Source: Spisula solida (Eukaryota; Mollusca; Bivalvia; Venerida; Mactridae). Taken from it: a DNA stretch of 64,000 bases. The notes under the pieces were generated by a model. The model was not told where the DNA came from. It was given only the letters and a program-made list of their open reading frames with translations, and made no database searches. The DNA is taken from NCBI GenBank assembly GCA_947247005.1, contig OX365952.1, positions 3,866,501 through 3,930,500 on the forward strand. Reading direction: 5' to 3'. The translations under genes were made by a program, and so were the position numbers. Positions 10,600-22,440 of this stretch are shown one piece after another; position 1 is the first letter of the stretch, and each line of letters starts with the position of its first letter.

Positions 10600-12459
10600 G
10601 TGGAGATGAGTCTTTTACATGAAAGGCCCAAACCCAGTGTGAGCCACAGCAGAAATCACCAGAGCAACGAATCATCAAATACCAATACTGAGGGCATAAA
10701 ATCCTGTAGTAATGACACCAATATCCGTGGTACTCCTAAATTTGGAAAATATTGCATCATACCAAAACCAAAAACCAAATCAAAAAAGCTCTTCAGCTTC
10801 AGATCCTTAATGGGGAAGAAATTTAATTCAACACCTACGACCATCACATCACTGAGAAATAGAGACTCATACTTTACTCACACACCTGATAAAGTATCTG
10901 TGATTACATCTGATGAAACTATATCTGATATCCAATCTAATGGCAGTGAAACAGAGCTAAAGTGTATGGACACAAGTGAGTGGAACCCAAATCAGCTTAA
11001 TACTCAACCAAGCACTTCGGTGTCTGATCTCACTGAACCATTGACTGCTACCGACCTCTGCAGCCCCGACGAAACAAGCCTGAAAAAAACAACTATTGGA
11101 GATATTTCTGGCGATGAATCCAATAAATCCATACTGATATGTGAACAAGGAAACCAATCAACTTCTAATGAACAACAATTAATTGACCTGCAGAACCAAA
11201 ATTATGAACTTACCAAAGAGAACAATCAACTCAGGGAGGAAAATACAACACTTCAAAAACTAAATGCAGAACAAAATAAATCTCTAACAAAACTTACAGA
11301 TGCTGCGGGAAAAATGCAGATAACACTAACAAATACCCAGACAAAAGTTCGCGAGCAAGCTAAACAGATTACTTCACTTACAACTAAAATAAAGTCATCA
11401 GATCAAAAGAGTACTGATAAAGTGGAGGATGCACTTTATGATGAAATAAGGACTCTAAAAACTGGATTTGATACCTTAAGACAGAAAGTGACAAATTCTG
11501 CTTCAACCACAGAGCTACAAGAGCTGAGAAATGAGGTGGACTCTAACAAGGAGGAGATTAACAGATTAAGAGAAAATAAAGCACAGCAAATGCCGGGTGC
11601 TTTAAATCCTGATAACCAACCTCAAATGGCTTCATCACCTTCAAATTCCAATACAAGACAAAGATTGGACACTCCCATACCAGCAGCAAGCCAACATATC
11701 ACAGAGCACAAAGTCTATGTATTTGGAGATTCAGTCACTAGAGTCTTAGAGCCCCAACGACTATCTGGTCAACAGTTTAATGTCAAAATAAAATCTCAAT
11801 CTGGCGCTACAGTTAACGATATAACAATGTACCTGAAATTACTCAAGGATAAAACATTCGTATCTGATTTTGACATGTTTGTGATACATGCAGGAGTCAA
11901 TAACATTTCCAATGCCAACAAATCTACTGAAATTGTTGAGGACTTTAAAACCCTCACAACAGAACTACAGAATCTCAACGAAAATGCTACAATATTTATT
12001 TCATCAATACTACCGAAGAAGTATGACAAACTATCATTTGATGTGATAAAGGAAACAAATATACTGTTATCAAAACTATGTGCTGAAAACCACCATGTAT
12101 TCATTGATAATACCAGCAACTTCATGAACAATGGCCATGTGGACAAATCACTATACAGAGATGAGGTACACCTTAGCAATAAAGGCAGTTCATTGTTTGC
12201 CAAAAACATCAAATCATCCATCATTAAGTGTTTACCTCTCTCTAATGCCGCCAGACAGGAAAATGGAAATTTTACCCAGGCCAGCCTCCAAAACAGCTAC
12301 AAACATCCCCTGGTACATCCCCTGGTACATCCCCAGGAGCGGAATCACCAAATACGGTACCATCCCAACAGGCAACCAAACTACATGGCTCAACGTCGAC
12401 CCTGGATCCGACAACTACCGATGCCGTACAATCCAATGTGGACCCCAGACATGTGGTAG
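10600..12459 (+). CDS. LINE ORF1, coiled coil and SGNH-esterase-like domain
   Basis: The open frame runs from GTG at 10600; its first ATG is at 10606. Residues about 1-185 are Ser/Thr/Asn-rich and low in predicted structure. Residues about 190-335 form a heptad-rich coiled coil (ELTKENNQLREEN, KLNAEQNKSL), probably for multimerisation. Residues about 370-545 look like an SGNH hydrolase: block I GDSV (about 376), block II SGATVND, block III HAGVNN and block V DEVHLSNKG (about 521). Ser, Gly, Asn, Asp and His are therefore all present. The C-terminal tail is rich in Pro, Arg, His and Gln. In this LINE group ORF1 is an RNA-binding chaperone-like protein; the esterase's role is unsettled. The frame overlaps ORF2 by 22 bp in another frame, which suggests coupled translation. 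Confidence 0.88.
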   Translation: MEMSLLHERPKPSVSHSRNHQSNESSNTNTEGIKSCSNDTNIRGTPKFGKYCIIPKPKTKSKKLFSFRSLMGKKFNSTPTTITSLRNRDSYFTHTPDKVSVITSDETISDIQSNGSETELKCMDTSEWNPNQLNTQPSTSVSDLTEPLTATDLCSPDETSLKKTTIGDISGDESNKSILICEQGNQSTSNEQQLIDLQNQNYELTKENNQLREENTTLQKLNAEQNKSLTKLTDAAGKMQITLTNTQTKVREQAKQITSLTTKIKSSDQKSTDKVEDALYDEIRTLKTGFDTLRQKVTNSASTTELQELRNEVDSNKEEINRLRENKAQQMPGALNPDNQPQMASSPSNSNTRQRLDTPIPAASQHITEHKVYVFGDSVTRVLEPQRLSGQQFNVKIKSQSGATVNDITMYLKLLKDKTFVSDFDMFVIHAGVNNISNANKSTEIVEDFKTLTTELQNLNENATIFISSILPKKYDKLSFDVIKETNILLSKLCAENHHVFIDNTSNFMNNGHVDKSLYRDEVHLSNKGSSLFAKNIKSSIIKCLPLSNAARQENGNFTQASLQNSYKHPLVHPLVHPQERNHQIRYHPNRQPNYMAQRRPWIRQLPMPYNPMWTPDMW

Positions 12460-15434
12460 ACAATATCTTCAACAAACAAGACATCAATAGTGCAAATACA
12501 ATATCAAGTTGTGACACAAATATTAAAAAAAATGACATCTTGGACAAAAACAATTTTCTCTTTAAAAAAGGAATTAAGTTTTTTCATTTGAATATACACT
12601 ATTTATACCCCAAATTTGATGAATTGAAAATCTTACTCCATAATCACTCTTATTTAGATGTCATTGCACTATGTGAAACATTTCTGAACAAAAACTTCTC
12701 TGACAATGAATTCCAAATAACTGGATACCAAATGTTCCGTAAAGATCGTGAAACAAATGGTGGTGGGATCATAGTGTATGTGAATCAAAACCTTTCTTGT
12801 GTCCGTCGGTTTGATTTAGAAAATGATAAAACTGAAATTATCTGGCTTGAGATTCAAAACAACAAGCAAAAACCAATAATATTGGGTTACACGTATCGAC
12901 CCCCGTGTTCCAATGCGGACTGGAACTTCAATTTAGAACACACCTTTGAGAAAATATTTATTGAAAGCAAAGAAATCATATTGACTGGAGATTTAAATTA
13001 CAACTATGATCCCATTACTCAATCAACTAACAACAATGCATGGAATAATATTACTAACAGTTTCAATCTCAGACAACTTGTTGAAAACCCCACCAGAGTA
13101 ACATGCACTTCAAAAACAATAATTGATCATCTATACACGAATTTTTCTGAAAATATATCTGAAATTAATATACCAGTACTATCAATTAGTGACCATTTTC
13201 CTGTGTGTTTCACACATAAAGTTTCCAATGAGGCACCTCGAGACCCCTTACATCATATCATTCAATACCGTAACATGAAACAATTTGTTGAAAAAGATTT
13301 TCTAGAATCTCTTAATGAACAACCATGGTCTTTGTTAGATATATATGAAGACCCAAATGACGCTTTAGATTGTTTTCAATCATTATTCAACAATGTGTTA
13401 AATAAACATGCTCCATTGAAAACAAAGCGGGTCAAACATACACATTTACCTGACTGGTACAACCCAGAGATACTTAAAATGACACGAGAAAGAGATAAGG
13501 CAAAAAAGTTGAATCATAGGGAACAATTTACATACTGGCGAAATAAAGTTAAAACCACAATTTCAAATGCAAAGAAAACATATTATGCACAGACTATAAA
13601 TAACAATAAAAATAATGCCAAGGATTTATGGAAGAACCTTAAGCAATTATCAGGTAAAGCCACAAATCATCAAACAAATTTTATCCATGATGATGAGGGG
13701 ACTCAGATTTCAGACCCTCAGGAAACTGCAGAAACGTTTAATAATTATTTCATAGACATTTTTAAATCTTCTCCCCAAAACTGTTCTTCCTTCTCAGAAA
13801 GTGATAAAATCAAACTTCAGGAATACATTGAAATGCAATCTGGACAGGACACTTCATTTGTATTACCTAAAATTACAAGCAAATTTATAGAACAAGAACT
13901 AAACAACCTTGATGTCAGTAAATCTACTGGATTAGATGGTATAGGGCCAAAGTTTATTAAATTAAGTGCTAAAATCATTTCAAGACATTTGGAGAAGATA
14001 TTTAACCTCAGTTTAACAAGTGGAGTTTTTCCATCAATTTTCAAAAGAGCCAAGGTTACACCTATCCACAAAAAGGGGCCTAAAACAGAAAAAAGTAATT
14101 ACAGACCAATTTCAATCTTACCTGTCCTATCCAAAGTACTTGAAAAACATGTCAGTAACACCTTGAAATTATTTTTAGAAAATAATTCATTCCTTCACCC
14201 AAATCAGTCTGGGTTTCGAACTCATTTCTCATGCGAGACTGCTCTGACAGCTATTATTGACAGCTGGATAAAGGCTATAAATGAGGGAAATCATGTTGGA
14301 ACCATTTTTCTCGATCTGACAAAGGATTTTGACCTTATCAACCACAAGTTACTAGTTGAAAAGCTACAGCTATATAACATTGATGCTAATGCCATTACCT
14401 GGTTTCAGTCATATCTAACTGATCGATCACAACAGGTTTGTGTGTCGGGAAAATATTCTAGTGTCCAAAAGATACCAGCTGGTGTGCCTCAAGGCTCAGT
14501 ATTAGGTCCTCTACTATTCATCATTTACATCAATGGTATGCCCTTACATTTGTCAAATTGTAAATCAGATATGTTTGCTGATGATACAACTATTTCATCA
14601 TTTGGAAATACTATCGACTCAATCTGCACCAATCTTCAATCAGACCTTGGTTCCATACAAAACTGGTTAGATAGAAACTCTATGATTGCAAATGCTGACA
14701 AGACTAAAGCAATGATCATCTCGCCATCAAACCAAATTATTAATACTGTAAGAAATTCACACAACTCAAATATTTCATTCAATGGAAAAACTATTGAATT
14801 TTCAACCTCAGAAAAACTCCTTGGTGTTCATATTGATCATACACTAAATTGGAAAACGCAGGTACAAATTACACTGAAAAAATGCAACTCCTTATTATAC
14901 TTGTTGATGAGAATAAAACAATTTTTGAATATTCATACTAGAAAAATGTTCTTCAACGCATACATTCTTCCACACTTAGACTATTGTTGCTCTATTTGGG
15001 GAAATTGCACTAATGACCTCTCAAATGATATGTATAAGTTTCAAAAACGTGCTGCTCGTATTATTTTGGATAAAGATTTTGATACACCAACAGATGAATT
15101 ATTTTTGCAACTAAACTGGATGAAATTTTCAGATAGAGTTAACTACAAAAAAGCTATTCTTGTTTACAAGTCACTCAATAACCTTTTTCCAAATTATATG
15201 GAGCAGCTATTCACATATAGCGACAACAGGTCATTGAGATCATTTGAACAAAGACTTCTTTCTGTACCAAAACCGAGACTTGAGTTTTTCAGAAAATCAT
15301 TGGCATACTCGGGTGCTAAATTGTGGAACTCACTTCCATATGATATCAAAGTATCTGAAAGTGTTAACACATTCAAAAGCAAATATCTAAAGTGGTGGTT
15401 CTCTGGTGGTCAACAAACCATTTCTTTCATTTGA
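12438..15434 (+). CDS. LINE ORF2: APE endonuclease and reverse transcriptase
   Basis: This 998-residue polyprotein nicks target DNA and copies its own RNA by target-primed reverse transcription. The endonuclease domain (about 45-265) has an N-terminal HLNIHYLYPK motif, catalytic Glu in CETFL (about 80), GDLN (184-187), DHLYTN and the terminal SDHFPV (about 251). The RT domain (about 530-790) has HKKGPKTEKSNYRPIS, motif A FLDLTKDFD (about 624), the PAGVPQGSVLGP block and the catalytic FADD (about 713-716). The C terminus has RKMFFNAYILPHLDYC and AYSGAKLWNSLP, typical of CR1/L2-like elements. Motif A reads LTKDFD where LSKAFD is common; the aspartates are kept. No frameshift or stop interrupts it, and its length is full for the family. 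Confidence 0.95.
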   Translation: MDPRHVVDNIFNKQDINSANTISSCDTNIKKNDILDKNNFLFKKGIKFFHLNIHYLYPKFDELKILLHNHSYLDVIALCETFLNKNFSDNEFQITGYQMFRKDRETNGGGIIVYVNQNLSCVRRFDLENDKTEIIWLEIQNNKQKPIILGYTYRPPCSNADWNFNLEHTFEKIFIESKEIILTGDLNYNYDPITQSTNNNAWNNITNSFNLRQLVENPTRVTCTSKTIIDHLYTNFSENISEINIPVLSISDHFPVCFTHKVSNEAPRDPLHHIIQYRNMKQFVEKDFLESLNEQPWSLLDIYEDPNDALDCFQSLFNNVLNKHAPLKTKRVKHTHLPDWYNPEILKMTRERDKAKKLNHREQFTYWRNKVKTTISNAKKTYYAQTINNNKNNAKDLWKNLKQLSGKATNHQTNFIHDDEGTQISDPQETAETFNNYFIDIFKSSPQNCSSFSESDKIKLQEYIEMQSGQDTSFVLPKITSKFIEQELNNLDVSKSTGLDGIGPKFIKLSAKIISRHLEKIFNLSLTSGVFPSIFKRAKVTPIHKKGPKTEKSNYRPISILPVLSKVLEKHVSNTLKLFLENNSFLHPNQSGFRTHFSCETALTAIIDSWIKAINEGNHVGTIFLDLTKDFDLINHKLLVEKLQLYNIDANAITWFQSYLTDRSQQVCVSGKYSSVQKIPAGVPQGSVLGPLLFIIYINGMPLHLSNCKSDMFADDTTISSFGNTIDSICTNLQSDLGSIQNWLDRNSMIANADKTKAMIISPSNQIINTVRNSHNSNISFNGKTIEFSTSEKLLGVHIDHTLNWKTQVQITLKKCNSLLYLLMRIKQFLNIHTRKMFFNAYILPHLDYCCSIWGNCTNDLSNDMYKFQKRAARIILDKDFDTPTDELFLQLNWMKFSDRVNYKKAILVYKSLNNLFPNYMEQLFTYSDNRSLRSFEQRLLSVPKPRLEFFRKSLAYSGAKLWNSLPYDIKVSESVNTFKSKYLKWWFSGGQQTISFI

Positions 15435-15703
15435 AAGATCATTTAGGTCCTGGTCTTAGCTCCAACCAGTTGTGTCAATGACTTACTGTATCTATTCCTT
15501 ATATATGCATAACAATACATTTTAAACTAAATTTGTTTTCAGCCAAGTCATAATTTTTTGTTATTGATGTTATTGTTGATTGTTATCTTCTGTTATTACT
15601 GTACATATTATGTAAATGTGTTAATGAGGCTCACAGGGAAGACTGGGTATACCCAACTGTGTTGCCTCTATAAATAAAGTCTTTATTATTATTATTATTA
15701 TTA
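15435..15703 (+). other. LINE 3' UTR, polyadenylation signal and TTA tail
   Basis: About 240 bp of untranslated sequence follow the ORF2 stop. AATAAA at 15673-15678 lies just before an uninterrupted TTA repeat (15683-15703). Trinucleotide tails in place of poly(A) are known in several invertebrate non-LTR elements. The next base run CCAATTTACCC is flanking DNA. Confidence 0.85.
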
Positions 15704-16354
15704 CCAATTTACCCTTCCACAAGAACCAGCAACTTATCTGCATGTAAAAATGGACACTACTTGGAACGGTACGACCTGTTGCAGTTGGATGTCGAACCCG
15801 AATGGCCGGATTGCATATCCAAAACACGAACACAATTGGGTAAAAATGTATGCACATTGTTCTGTTCATGTCCATAGCTCTCCTGTTAAAAACTACGAAC
15901 CGTGCCACGTCTAGCTTTTTTAAAGCTAACATTGTTGTCCTTTAATCCTTCGTTGAACGCTCATTTGAACATGTAAAACTCCGCCTTTTCCGTTCTTAAT
16001 TTGAAACATGTACGGACTCACGGGTTTTATTATTCACATTCCATCGTTTGCTGGTTATAACATCTCTACATGTTTAACGATGTATCAGTTAAAACTACAT
16101 TGTAATGCTTTAATTTCTTAAAATATTCTATAAAGTTATTTATGTCACTGTAAATGTATCGTTAGTTCTCACTCAGAATATATTAATTATGTTTCTAAAA
16201 CAGATTACACGATACTACACAAACTTTGCTCAGGGTCAACAAATTGTCCTTGTAGATATTTTTCAAAGTTGATAGAATAGACTAATTGAATTTTTAAAAA
16301 GCATCTTGATATATGTGAAAAGATTTAGCCAATTACGAATAACCTAAACATTTT
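15704..16354. other. Unique sequence downstream of LINE
   Basis: I see no gene or repeat. A 103-codon minus-strand frame (15621-15932) overlaps the LINE tail and has no recognisable domain. Confidence 0.4.
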
Positions 16355-16480
16355 ATTACCCGCGAGCCAAGGCTCGCAGGTATATTGGATAGCATAAATT
16401 AAAAAGTACAAGGAGGAGCACGTGACCTGTTCTCGATGGTTTACGATTTCAAAAAAAAACATCCAAAAAAAGATGCATTT
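16355..16480 (+). repeat. Short dispersed repeat with GCGAGCC hairpin, copy 1
   Basis: It opens with a near-perfect hairpin, CGCGAGCC-AA-GGCTCGC, followed by AGGTATATTGGATAGC, then GCACGTGACCTGTTCTCG and a purine-rich AAAAACATCC tail. A second copy in the same orientation lies at 31225-31345. It has no open frame. Confidence 0.75.
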
Positions 16481-17084
16481 TGTTAGAATGTCGTGAACCA
16501 GACTAATTCCATTATTCCATGCGGATAACATCGGTTTATGTCGCATTGCAATAGTTTATTTACCGAAGAAATCAGAACTGTTCGAAATTTCAGTGAGCGC
16601 TAGGCAACATTGAGACCATGGATCTAAACAGCAGGTGACTGCAGGTGCATAAGCACAGCGCTTCTCAGTCAATTGTCATGAAATTATCGGAATTGGTTTA
16701 TGATCTTTGATATTGTTGAACACTGAAAACATGTCTTATGATAATACCTTCTAATGGAATGATACGAGGTTTTATTTATAAGCATATAAATATTATATGG
16801 AACAAAGGAGTCATAATATGCAATTTAAGTGTCTTGAAAATTGGTTTGTTATACATGAAATTATTTAACAATTTGTTGATAAATTTCGTATGTCAAATTG
16901 TCGTGCATATAGTTTTCCCAATTGAAAGCTACCGGCCTATTGCTTTTTTTTTTTTCTCACAATTTTGAGATTTTCATGTTTATTTTTATAGACATCAGCT
17001 GTTGAATTATGCAGATAGAAGGTCGGGGATCCTGTCAATTCTCTGTCAAAGGAAGTCGGTACATCATTTGCTCGCAGGAACTAT
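16481..17084. other. Unique AT-rich sequence
   Basis: Nothing recognisable except a short poly(T) run near 16945. A 76-codon plus-strand frame (16738-16968) has no domain and is not called. Confidence 0.4.
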
Positions 17085-20000
17085 TTGACTTGTTTCTACG
17101 TGCTGATAAGTCAAACCACACTCCAATGTTTGAGGTACCTTAACTAACCTTTGTTAACAAAATGGTGTGAGCATTTTGCAATTCGGGACATACACAATAT
17201 GGGAATAAAAACGAAACAAAACTTGACATGTTTACAAATCTTTGGCAATTGAGCAACTGCTGGATAGCTTGTCAGTTAATAAAGTAAACGACGGCATTGT
17301 ATCAATGTATGTCAATTGCAGCACATAAATTACGCGACATTTAACAACAAAATAGATGATATTTTAGAAGTTGCACAAAGTTTCCTTCATCAATTATGCT
17401 TAGCTAATGTAAGACGGTCAGGAATATTGGTTTATTGACCTTTATCAAAGTTTTTAGTAGTATAATAGAGACACATTAACCCTTTGCAAGTCCCTGATTG
17501 GATCAACATTACATTAACGTCATCTGGTCCGGATCATTTCTTCCCTATCTGAATAGTAGAATTATACTAATGGTATTTGAATGACGCTTTGAGACATTAT
17601 ATTGACCTCGATATATTAGTACTCATTAAATAGTATAACCTTTCACGGTACTTAATAATCTTTTATAATCCAGTATAAGATATTTGTGCTTGGAGTATTA
17701 TTGTACTAAATCCGTCCAAACAATGTCTGTGAACATTGGTCGGCATTGTAAGTGATACGGTTTGTTCCATCAGTGTCAAGACTAAGTCTTTGAGAAGTTC
17801 ATATCAATTCATATCAGCCTAATGGAATTCTAGTATTACAAGACTGTACTACTACATTATTCAAGGTACATTCAGAGGAATCAAGAGGGAACATACATAT
17901 ATCACTTGGATTGATCTTAAGAAACCACATGGAGCTTTGTGAATACGAGACAAGGTTGCTGTTTTAACAAAGCACTTCCGGAAATCTTAAACTTACATGT
18001 ACGTTCAAATTTAAATTCTTTATAGCTCTTTAACAGCGACAAATTGCGACAATGTATTGTTCATTATTAATAATTATGCAGTCAAGGTACTCCTGCAAAC
18101 TTATAACTGTCCACAGCGTGTAGATTTTAAAGAATGTATAAGAATTTAAGTGCTTTGATAAAACAGTACCCTGATGTTTTAATTGATGTAATATTTCGTG
18201 TATTTTTAGTAGTATTCACGACAATATTTTTATATTCAGACAACCAAAATACGACACCCTTTATACCCCCAGTAATGTAATCTAAAGTGCTTTGTATGAC
18301 CAGACAATCCCACGTAAATCTGTAGTTAGATGACATATAACGTTTCTATCTTGGAAACTTGAGTGGATTGGCAGTAGTGGTGTGTGAAAGCAAAACGTGA
18401 CACAAGCGCCTACGACAAATTGCAATAAATCGAGGGTATCATATAAGTGTTGTTTGAGTTTTGTAGTTATGAAATCAGTTGAATACAATTATATGAAACG
18501 AACATCGACCATACTCATACATTTGTGGTAAAGTTCACAGACACGATTTTCATGTGAAGAATACGCTGGTGGTGAACGAGAATGGCCTTGGTGAGCTTTA
18601 TATATTCTTTTCACTCAACGATTGTAATAAATGAATAATAAACAACATGAATATGTATTGTAGTATTCTATTGTATACAAACATGACAATTTAAACTAAA
18701 TAAAAGATAAAATGCACCGAAACCTGATTCCGTTAATATATACGTCCATGACGTAATAGAACACTAGTAATCAAAGAACGTCACATGACGCCTTTCTCAT
18801 ATACATTGCATACTTGCAATATGATTGTATTACACTTAAAAGGTCCAATTGTGAGTAATATATCTTGAATATACAACATACATCAGGATGAGTGTAAAAA
18901 GGTAAAATATTATTACTACTATAAGTTTAATATATGTAACACATATTTTATAGTCTATATAGTGTAAAACGCTGTACATAAATACTGTCATCATTTAAAT
19001 TATGGCATACGTCCTGCCTGTGACGTATCAGTGTTTGTCTTTGTTTGTTGTTGTAGCACGATGGCATAGTCATCTACATAATTACTCATCAGCTATATTA
19101 CTATTATAACAACTGTCTCATCCGGAATAACTAATGCTTTGATAGGTAAAATAAGGCGTTTTCTTATTAAGCCATATATTTGCTGCATTGTTACTAATAG
19201 TCATTTGTGTTACAAGAACATATAAACAATTTATCCACCAAAGCCATTAAAATGGCACGCAATACCAGAAGGTCTACTATCAGAATGTCATATTCTATAT
19301 TTCGTTATATAGTGATTATCATCTGTCTCTAAAAGTCCTGATCTCTTTCGACATTTTTCTGTTCTTCCTTTTTGTCTGTGTCATATTTTTCTAACTTCTG
19401 AAAGGAGGATCTATGCTAGTTCACCAAATTAGACTAAGTGCATCGGATGACACACTGCTAGTTTATTTACGATCCAGCAATATGTGTATTTATTGTTGTA
19501 CGTTGATTTAACCTTGTAGTTATTTCAAATTCTAGAATGTCCTCTCGACAATTATTGAATAATGTATTACCCTTTTTGGTTGTTATTTTAGCTAGTACGC
19601 ATACATAGCTCAAAATGGACCAGTTTGAGCAGCACTCTACTGCTACTATCCATAAATATCATAATTTGTATAATTCGGACAGGGAAATTATGCAACATTC
19701 AGCAGAAACGTCATAGCAAAAATGCACAAACACATACAATACAGAACACGAATCGCACAAAAAACGAAAGTGCAAGCCACGAGGGCAAATATTAAATGAA
19801 CAATACAAAATGAAACTGCAAAGTGACAAAACTCTCCAACCTACTCAAACAGCCTGCCTCAGTCAGTCAAACATAACCGGATTAAAAGCCAACATACAAC
19901 AACGAATCACCACAATGACGACCAAACAACTCAAGGACAAAGCAGTACACAACATAAATGGTGTTCATGCCATTTTGAAATAAGCAGCCTAATGGTGCAA

Positions 20001-20415
20001 AAACACAAGGACAACCATGGTAATGATCAATTCACAAAAAGGCGTAATGACAATAATCTGTTTGTATATTTTCTTAATCACTTTTAACTCGTATAAAACG
20101 ATTGACTTTAGGGCTTAAGCCTTGGTAATATGAAAACGTACGCATTGTTATACTGTCTATGGTGACATTTTTCTGAAAGTAATTTTAGTATATTCTAGCA
20201 TAATGGTAGCATAGCAACTGGAATGAATTAGGTTTTTTTCTCATTACGATTTGACGCTAACCGATAACTAGTACTATTATATCGAACAAGATTCCGCCAA
20301 TGGCATCTATCACTATTACCATCTAACCATGTTATCATCAGGTCAATAAGCTTAATGGTTAGCGCAGAGCTCAACAAATAGTGACATGTTGAGAAATGAT
20401 TGGAAAATTGTGACA
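17085..20415 (-). repeat. Large repeat Q, copy A (inverted)
   Basis: Read on the minus strand, this block is collinear with copies B (22490-31205) and C (31620-36420). Checkpoints include the ATCCGGACCAGATGACGTTA region (about 17510-17545, matching 29295 and 34267), the block at 18531-18589, a CGTCATGTGACG segment (about 18780), the W module (about 19616-19760) and a CATTTGGTC...CGCTCGATATA region (about 20270-20310). It lacks both insertions found in B. No conserved open frame is shared by the three copies, so Q appears non-coding. Its class is unknown. Confidence 0.85.
18531..18589 (+). promoter_or_regulatory. Conserved block shared by Q and right-hand array
   Basis: AAGTTCACAGACACGAT is followed by GTGAAGAATACGCTGGTG and GAACGAGAATGGCC. 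The same ordered words occur at six other places in the window. A TTATATATTC stretch follows within 20 bp. The function is unknown; it could be a promoter segment or simply the best-preserved part of the repeat. Confidence 0.5.
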
Positions 20416-21057
20416 TGATCAGTCGTGAAGTAAGCCGTTATCGTACTCTGTGACATCATGTATTGTGTAATAGCGGACTATACGTTGGGCGATTCATACA
20501 TAAACAAGATATACGGTAAAAACACGTGTACACTGATCAGATTAGTTAAGTTTACATTAGACACGTTAAAGAACCAATGAGTCTATTCGGGAAGAGCTAG
20601 GGCGCCCGGATTCCTTGTATCACTCAACTGTCTCTTCTCTCGAAGTCGTAGGTCAATTGGCTAATTAGGCAGGGACACAACGATTAACCAATCACTAAAT
20701 TTATTACGAATGTCTCACTTAATCGCAAGCGTCATAGTAGTAAGTCGGAGGCTTTTTAAACATCTAATTACCACTAGAATGATATAAAATCACCTTATTG
20801 CGTGGACACAGGTGACACGATGATATATCATATTTCAGGACACACAATACTGGCAGTCTGCAAAAAGGTTTGATATCCTGATACGAAAAAGCCAACATGG
20901 ACGAATATTATTTATGCAAGGAAACATAATAATGTCGGTGTCAAATAAACATCTTCTATTGTCAGCCACAAATCTTCTTCGCACATTATAATATTACGTC
21001 CTTGATTTCATTGCATTTTCCTGACAATAGTATGATGTGGCAAACATCAGACAATAT
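20416..21057. other. Spacer between copy A and module P
   Basis: No counterpart in copies B or C was found, and no gene, tandem repeat or hairpin is evident. It lies in the loop of the A/B inverted repeat. Confidence 0.45.
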
Positions 21058-22440
21058 CGTACAAGGTACATGTGATGTGAATGACTTCAATACGGCGTGA
21101 TGTGACTTCTTCAACTAATTCCGCAAGAAAACCGTAATCGCTTTAGGCTTTTCAAAAAAATTATTCATATAATAATAATGAATGTCTCGTTCTAGACCTT
21201 TGTCCTTCACAATTCAGGTAACCGATTCAAACTTATGTCAAGATTAAGATGAGACGAACTGTAACTAATCGAACGATTTGAACTGTATGGAGCATGGTCT
21301 AGAATATTAAACCCAGCGTGCATGTTGTGGCATTTAGAATGTACCATAATTATTGCTTTACGAATGTCACATAGAGAGCCAATAACAATAGTAATTATTC
21401 TTTTCTCATATAGACCTGGAAGATCTTTCTACACTAAACTAGAACCGTACACATCTTCGCTGAATCACCCTTTTAATTACTTTTTATAGAGAAGCCAAGT
21501 CATTGACTTTACCTAATCAACATGTGAACAGGCATTGGAGTACATTGGAGTACATTGGAGAACCATTTCAGTATGTCAGTCACTGTTATAAGAGTTCTGA
21601 CAATACAAACCAATACATTCGTGAAGTACGCGATTACTTGGAGCAAATTAAACAAGGAGTGAGGAATAGAGACACTTAGTCTAGATTCAATATAACCTAC
21701 ATTTTGAGGCAGTGAAAACGCCGATCAGTATCAGTTACATGCTTCATTCAATTATTAAAATTTTACCCTTTATAGACGTGACGTCATATATTGGCACGAA
21801 TTTTTCCCACTAATCAAAACGCAGGATGTTACATTCTAAGTTAGTTAGAACATATTAAGTCAAATTTTAATGATTAAAAAGGACTTGCTTCGATCATTTC
21901 GCCCTATTCAATCATTACAATTATAAAAATATGTCCATACATTTAATAAAATATTTTAATGAAAACTGTTAAGTCCAATCATTCACAAATGGCAAGCAGT
22001 GTTGGCAAACACAGGCGTGTTTTGTTTCCATTAGTATTCATGGAAAGGGAAAACCTACCCACATTGAGGTAGCGGTAATTCTTTCTAACTTATTTTAATT
22101 TCTTCATATTGTTATTTAATTGTACTAGCTTACAATTGTATGGAAAATTCTCAAATGTTTAATCATTTTAAAATCCTTCAATTAACTGTGGGATTGATAC
22201 ATACATACATGATGCGAGGTATTCAAGCAAAATTCGTGCACACATTTATGTGAAACGGCCACTCTATTCCTTCCATATATTAAGTGTAGCCGTCTGCCAA
22301 GGAAAACATGTTGGTACATTTCACAATTACATTTCGCCCCTCAAGAATTGACAACCAATACATTTATTTCTTTCTGAGAAGTAAATGAACGCCTTTAATT
22401 TAGACCATTTCAAAATGAGCAGTTGATGTAGGGTTTTGTT
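21058..22440 (+). repeat. Module P, left copy
   Basis: The reverse complement is found at 36743-38216. Shared checkpoints are GTGATGTGAATGACTTCAAT (about 21070), CATTGACTTTACCTAA (about 21500), ACTGATCGG-type sequence (about 21722), CATTAGTATTCATGGAAAG (about 22030) and GAGAAGTAAATGAACGC (about 22377). It has no coding capacity. Together with its partner it brackets tandem copies B and C as a 1.4-kb inverted pair. Confidence 0.85.

Larger units (their letters stand above)
9781..15703 (+). mobile_element. Nearly full-length LINE, CR1/L2 group of Jockey superfamily
   Basis: This non-LTR retrotransposon has two cistrons. ORF1 (10255-12459, interrupted by one TGA) encodes an N-terminal domain, coiled coil and SGNH-esterase-like domain. 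ORF2 (12438-15434) encodes an APE-type endonuclease and reverse transcriptase. The 3' UTR has AATAAA at 15673 and ends in a TTA-trinucleotide tail (15683-15703). The 5' boundary is uncertain: a 9-bp-arm hairpin (9812-9833) and a CG-richer stretch (about 9880-10020) may be 5' UTR, or the element may start near 10070. Esterase-type ORF1 proteins are known from CR1/L2-group LINEs. The intact ORF2 points to a young insertion. Clade assignment within the group is inference. Confidence 0.93.

Noticed and set aside
10656..12553. Minus-strand frames of 63-142 codons under LINE ORF1
   Set aside because: They are shadows of the plus-strand coding frame.
10062..15714. Possible LINE target duplication (AAATTACCC upstream, AATTTACCC after the tail)
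   Set aside because: The words differ by an offset and are too short and AT-rich to define the 5' end.
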